A stretch of DNA of 64,000 bases from JAZDJP01 sp043803805 (GTDB lineage Bacteria; Planctomycetota; JAZDJP01), in assembly GCA_043803805.1 (NCBI GenBank), contig JAZDJP010000031.1, positions 8,176 through 72,175 of the forward strand, given 5' to 3'. Shown piece after piece: positions 63,001 to 64,000 of the stretch. Positions within the stretch are counted from its first letter, which is position 1. Each line of letters begins with the position of its first letter. The notes below the pieces were generated by a model. That model saw only the letters and a list, made by a program, of their open reading frames with translations. It ran no database searches and was not told the origin of the DNA. A program made the translations under genes and the position numbers.

Positions 63001-64000
63001 GGGGCAGATTGACATCTCGTCGCTCAACTTCTCGAAGGCGACGGCGGATGGTTTTTACATCAATCCGGCGGCGGCGGCGGACGTGAACGTCCTGGCATTG
63101 GACGGGATTGTCTTTACGAACGGGACGACGACCCATGTGAAACTCGGCGCGAACTGCGGCGCGGCGACGTTCACGGACACCCAATGGCTGACCCTGAGTT
63201 TCGATTACAACACGGCCGACCCCGACATCCCCCCCGCCGACGTGGGCAATCCCCGCAACATCACGAGCGTGGCGGGATCCACCGGGACCGTCACCCTGAT
63301 CGGATTCATCGGGAACGGCGCGGGGGCGGGGATCGCGGCGGACGCCGAGAGCAACGAGAGCCAGGGGGGGGCGACGATCAACTGGGACGACACCCAAAAG
63401 ATCATCTCGGGGACATTTGACGGGACGACGGATGTCACCATCGTCTCGACGGACCCCGGGACCGGGGTCTCGACGGTCCGGGGCACCTACACCACGAACT
63501 CCTCCCCCTACGCGTTCAACGTGACGGCCTGGATCGCGGCGAACCAGCTTTTGACGATCCACTATGACGACAACGCGCCGGGGAACAACGCGGTGGTGGT
63601 GACGATCGCGACCGGAAACACCATGTCGGGACTGAACCTTGCGGCGGGCGAGGTGAAAATTCACGACGGAAACGCGGCGGCGATGACGAACGCGCTTCTG
63701 GATCCGAACGATTCCCCGTACGACAGCGTGGACGACGCGAACGACATCCCCTACACGATCACCAGCGGGACGAACGCGATCACGTTTGCGACCGGGATGA
63801 AGGTCCGGGTCCTCTCCGGTCAGGCCTACGCGCCGGGGGGGAACGTGACCTGGACGGCCAACAACGCCTCCAACGACGTCACGCTGGACGGCACCCTTTC
63901 CGTCGGGGCCGAGACGGTGGACCGGATTGACGACTGCGCGGTGTCGTCCTCGGGGAAACTGGACATCACGGGGGCGGGTGTGGTGATCGTCCGGAACGCC
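51074..64000 (+). CDS. Giant surface protein with N-terminal HTH, truncated by window end
   Basis: One open frame of 4309 codons with no stop before the window edge. Residues 9-62 form a MerR/excisionase-like HTH (TTSDVAGMIGVTQATVLEAI, then HRTPGGHHRVS). Residues 74-95 (VVKIIVLACSLLFPAAAPQAAS) look like a signal peptide or membrane helix. From 96 on it is extracellular-type, Asn/Thr/Gly/Ala-rich beta-repeat sequence, with WTGGGDGSNWNDTNNW near 262. Large super-repeats follow: S1 to about 56037, S2 56038-60624 and S3 from 60625. Offsets between matched motifs are 4554 and 4587 bases. Likely an adhesin or S-layer-like filament. If translation starts at 51260 or 51284 the HTH is not part of it. 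Confidence 0.85.
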   Translation, partial: MSHSGTPHDDFLTTSDVAGMIGVTQATVLEAIHRHDLKAHRTPGGHHRVSKSETARFLKTLGMAPDIRPRMPGVVKIIVLACSLLFPAAAPQAASTSLRPNVDTTTANWTEAVGGGGFYEDINDDPDAANDADYIQGQNKTDLSSMFELTNTPADFADATSVDINFRHMENSTGNDTINMYYQIFESDGVTAITAESAVRLAPAGAWETVSRNVAITGTNIKTTWNGAKIRIRQDYTSNPPADGTSQVRVSAIEANITYTPTFIWTGGGDGSNWNDTNNWSAPEAGEYPGQDDTTDIAYIEGNYSVTANASVTVGAIKLDAGSTITMNTGITLTVSDDIIVLNNGDGEALITGEGTLKWTVVAAGTPALTFQDSDGSDTLKISNLTMDDSATAGATITLAGTTSVTITGNLTLNIADNATALSIPNTFNFKVQGSFVWTNGNILFGTSNANAATLELPSMTIPATASLVVQGNTAPVYIRGDLTINGTLDLQGDTMPFDVGGHWIHNNGATLSNITSAVIILSGGGQEIRGTDAVGTPFGNLQITGNITLNSTAMAITCANYFQINAGGTFNFGSGSVTITGADPNGIFTNKGTVNLNTGTLTVSNNWIDDGTFNAGTGTVIVNTGDGVEIGGTSDIHTFWNFTVNKNIGAFCDVQSGDSLVVNGLLYVQRGILRCNNSNDSMTLNGTPTSFRMADDANAEFRARTGGSNPTLACAGDFTLDGAGNGKFRMLYGTITFNGATDSTITTPNPANDTRDFANVVVAKTGTGRVILNSAIRVDGSIGGDLTINNGLLVFGANTVNLTGNFSNLAADAGEGFDASNAASALTWIGLTGATRDLNTGEDPLNILTVTGADATATLRLTSPIEVGAAAPAVTALSVTAGNLDLNGYVVSVEAGEKFEFNSNGGTLTAATDGSGFTRRGASGTFSFEFKQGIINITSLTFSSADNNGFYVNASGAVTFTNFDNVRFTKGTTTHMKIGLNGGAITYTDATWVGHSYDYNTDSPDIPTGDVGNPYNVTTVAGTAGAVTLNAFTGDGAGNNVAATAESNDDDNGGVGRTNIIWDDTQVILTGTFDGTTDVAWAKNGVWQATYVVNSSPYSFNVTGNIAAGDVITIYYNNNAAGTDSAYVTKATGASMSGLNLVANQVWVGNHGGAALTNADLDLFDNDGGGDDADIPFVVAGGNLTLDAGFQMVVAASQVYTPGGNITWSAANDANVVTANGALNLNANTITTGTALTVNSTGAFVLTTGAATFNRDSAACVVTVNGALDFGASGALNAGFSFTANATATFTPGGGTLTMTGTRDNAILGGTKNTISVYNLVINKTDAADTVTVEDNDTIAVGGTFTLTNGEFQMNAGETLDIEGDISIPNSANSWFNITGAAANIYVGGNITCGAAGKFDVDGGVLTFDGSNDATVDTAAPGGDRDFFDVIIAKTGGAKVTLNSNVDINRSLAINSGLFDSDNRTLNVATHFTNNATGADGFDFSDAATIIVFDGASTQNITSGGDPFNIVSKTGVGAMTLIDAMTVGTGIGVGDSLSVTAGMLNLNGQTLAIQSGTRFLFSSNTATPNGALRSTSSSSTITRSGAGTWTMLFEEGQVDINGINISYLGPGNGFDIVPAGGGVRVLQFDAVTWSNCTSSQYIRLSGAPTFTDTSWSNHDLPAGPTFNVTTVLGSSGGPITMLNSSGALGGANGEANDSEAGILINWAIQITLQGACDGNTDVSWALNGAWQATYTTNASPFSFPGITNVTAGDLITIWYEGGAVKGAIVTKATGTNMTDLDLTVNRTVIRSDSPGSSVTNQNLDDVHTGDADIPWTNGTGAALTMANNITLEVQTGHTYIPGGAVTLQGTGSLRANGSATLGGDVTAPGGVVIGASGEISAGANTITASDNWTNNRGTAGFVEGTSLVKLNSAAQVTMNETFNNLEVTGGTPSVAAGKSVYCVNFTMNAGTSFTLNDDASFTSTGAFAWSAGTISVGTTAGNDAGVFSVPNLTIPSGLTLSLFGTAATSVSVNGNLTVNGTVDFNTNAVTLGVAGHWIHNTGGALNNAGNSTVFLSGAGKEIQGSIAGGTVFQNLSIGGNITLNNAALAIRTLGDLTLTGTGVFNTGGGAVDVDRDLVINGTMNANSGAFTIGRNFTDNGIFNAGTSSFTFDTATAGAIGGTTATHAFTTLVVGKTAAADMLDIESGDTVSVANTLTINAGTLRLNDTELLDLNGSPVSLAIANSAEARLQAAAGTPTVQVAENLTLAGGGGAAGKINLDAGTLEFDGTSVATASAGTATDGSRDVFNLKINKSGSGSVAFADGLNLNIDGAVNILDGIVYFGTNTVTLAGNFTNYAAGAEGFDASGATFTLDGAGTQSLVTGGDPFVTLNMNGSGACQLGDTFTATTVTVNSGGWNLNGQIMQITDGGTFLHSSSTASPNGAFRATVAGSTVTSASGRFSFTVDQGQIDISTLGFSKADANGFFINPAAAANVNVLAFDGIAFLSGVTTHVKLGANCGAATFTDTEWISLSFDYNLADPDIPPADVGDPANITTVAGGGGTITMIGFSGYGAGSGIAADAESNESQGGTTINWDDTQKIITGTFDGSTDVTIISTDPATGVSTVRGTYVTNASPYSFNVTAWIAANQLLTIYYNDNAGGNDAVVVTKATGNTMSGLNLAAGEVRIHDGNAAAMTNALLYPNNLPYDNGDDTDIPYTVGAGTLTLTAGTKLRVLTGQTYTPGGNVTWTATNASNDVTLDGTLNIGAETMDKIDDLSVSTAGKLDLTGAGTVYVRNNLTMDGTVEGGTGTIKLGGNFTLNTIATFTPETGTVELVLNQNATIGGTKTLIPFNNLKINKTSSSFTVNVDDSDLFRLVRVADTFTLTKGRFTLDASENMEINGTGTSLSIANDTDAWMDVSGNGVTLSCAGSVSVGASGQMDFDGGLFTMNGVAAATITMAAPGAQRDLYNVEIAKTGGASVTATGSIVTQGNFTISGGTFVFGANTLTVGGNFTNSAAGAEGFDASNASATLVLSGSAPQTITPGGDALNIVTISGTSIVKLGGAASVGTGIGAGTSFSVTSGSFDLNGFALSVKPGTTFLFSSSTATPNGALLASAAGSAITRIGGAGTFTFTIEEGQIDITNLAFSYADAGGFNIAPAIGQNGVRVLHFNNIAFTNGATRHMTVDDGPGLVLSNSTWEGCSFDGTPAVNIRTPDNSTQNCTPTTTITLLNSTGALGGANGEANDDDAGTNRITISWATNVTLSGNFDGTTDVSWAKNGTWQATYTTNISPFTFANATVTQGDFITIWYEGGVKLAAVVTTATGGNMTNLDITDGRLIVKNDNGGAGTTNQNLDDAHTGDADIPWTNGTGANLTVTTNVGLEIRSGHAYSPGGTLTLQGTGALYVNGTMTAGGTVTSPGGVSIGAAGELSAGANTIACGGNWTNSRGTAGFVEGTSLVQLSGTAQVTTNETFNNLEVTGGTPSVAASRAVMCNNFTMNAGTSFTLNDDAGFTSSGAFTWSAGNILAGTTAGNDTGVFSVQSLSVPPASTLFLQGTAETSITVAGDCTINGTIDFNSRPLTPSVGGNWVHNTGGSIANIGSSTVKLTGSDKKIQGTLAGGTVFQNLTIAGSVTMDNTAMQIRAQNDLAVSGGGSFNVLSATVDVDRDLTIDGALDAGSGTFTVGRHFTNNGTFTCGTSGFTLDTATSCTIGGTANSHTFNALTIGKGTSADVVDIESGDTVTVGGLLTINAGTLRLNDTEVMDLNSSPTSLVIANTVNAVLTATAGTPVIRVADDLALTGGAGAAGKINLDAGTIEFDTSGVATVSAGTASNGNRDFFNFKVNKTGAGSVTIPDGFNLNVDGSVTIQDGTLALGANTVTVAGNFTNSAAGAEGFVATGTTVTLDGSGTQAVTSGGDAFVTFNMNGSGTCQLADTFTGTTVTVNSGGWDLNGKTMQITGGGTFLHSSNTASPNGAFKSTVAGGTATSVSGTFSFTIDQGQIDISSLNFSKATADGFYINPAAAADVNVLALDGIVFTNGTTTHVKLGANCGAATFTDTQWLTLSFDYNTADPDIPPADVGNPRNITSVAGSTGTVTLIGFIGNGAGAGIAADAESNESQGGATINWDDTQKIISGTFDGTTDVTIVSTDPGTGVSTVRGTYTTNSSPYAFNVTAWIAANQLLTIHYDDNAPGNNAVVVTIATGNTMSGLNLAAGEVKIHDGNAAAMTNALLDPNDSPYDSVDDANDIPYTITSGTNAITFATGMKVRVLSGQAYAPGGNVTWTANNASNDVTLDGTLSVGAETVDRIDDCAVSSSGKLDITGAGVVIVRNA
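56038..60624. repeat. Super-repeat S2 of the giant gene (4587 bases)
   Basis: Matched motifs in S2 and S3 are exactly 4587 bases (1529 codons) apart: GGGGACGCC at 56501/61088 and the TCG of MSGLNLAAGEV at 59039/63626. So there is no net indel between these points. The S1 to S2 offset at the same motif is 4554. The unit boundaries are arbitrary. Each unit contains two kinds of about 0.4-kb subdomain (YDYN..PDIP..DVGNP and LGGANGEAND). Confidence 0.75.
60625..64000. repeat. Super-repeat S3 of the giant gene, incomplete
   Basis: The third unit, aligned to S2 at a constant 4587-base offset to the window edge. Its later part (from about 61.2 kb) uses more G-ending codons (ACG, GGG, GCG), where S1 and S2 use ACC, GGC and GCC for the same residues. 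Confidence 0.7.

Overview
The window is GC-rich bacterial chromosome. It looks like an uncultured member of the PVC superphylum (Planctomycetes-Verrucomicrobia-Chlamydiae) or a neighbouring candidate phylum. The evidence is a Minf_1886-type protein (a family named for planctomycetes and verrucomicrobia), a membrane-anchored protein of W..DP..A..W helical repeats of a kind common in verrucomicrobial genomes, 2-oxoacid:ferredoxin oxidoreductase together with an Fe-type superoxide dismutase, and many short dispersed intergenic repeats. Several promoters read as TTGACA-like / 16-17 nt / TATAAT-like boxes, and some lie so close to the start codon that the mRNAs may be leaderless. No rRNA and no CRISPR array were seen.

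Layout. 1-21 kb is core and metabolic: a Gfo/Idh/MocA dehydrogenase, a metallo-beta-lactamase-fold hydrolase, korAB, a cysteine desulfurase, a receiver/GGDEF/EAL signalling protein, a divergent carbamoyltransferase, a repeat protein, sodB, thiC, a small lipoprotein, an M55 D-aminopeptidase, def-trxB, and a D-amino-acid/amidohydrolase group. At 21-22.4 kb are a tandem-repeat region, a DUF2721-type membrane protein and a GIY-YIG protein. At 22.4-31.8 kb lies an integrative element inserted at the 3' end of tRNA-Asp(GTC). It carries a tyrosine integrase, an Xre regulator, an excisionase-like HTH, a primase-polymerase/RecA-like replicase, a DUF5681 protein, a PD-(D/E)XK nuclease-like protein, a zinc-ribbon gene coupled to a stray YidD, a candidate structured RNA, and paired palindromes around the cargo.

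From 31.8 to 36.2 kb are a Pif1/RecD-like helicase, an alpha/beta hydrolase, a CBS-GGDEF diguanylate cyclase and tRNA-Gly(CCC), whose 3' end is duplicated as part of an exact 88-bp direct repeat. Next come a SIR2-like protein, a secreted nuclease, metG, the Minf_1886 protein and HU.

From 41.3 to 47.9 kb is an export and signalling block: a Wza-like outer-membrane lipoprotein, a Wzc-like BY-kinase, then two consecutive proteins that fuse a ParB N-terminal (CTP-binding) domain to an HD-GYP (c-di-GMP phosphodiesterase-type) domain, followed by a one-helix membrane protein. This ParB/HD-GYP pair is the most unusual system in the window. It suggests a link between nucleotide-gated ParB-type clamping, c-di-GMP and envelope polysaccharide.

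From 48 to 64 kb are secreted surface proteins. One is a 674-residue repeat/Fn3 protein ending in GGGCFISLLKKQK. A DUF4160/DUF2442 pair and a duplicated remnant of the same tail follow. Last is a giant open frame of at least 4309 codons that runs off the window. It begins with a MerR/excisionase-like HTH, has a secretion-type hydrophobic segment after about residue 74, and continues as super-repeats with an exact 4587-nt period. Long minus-strand frames there are shadows.
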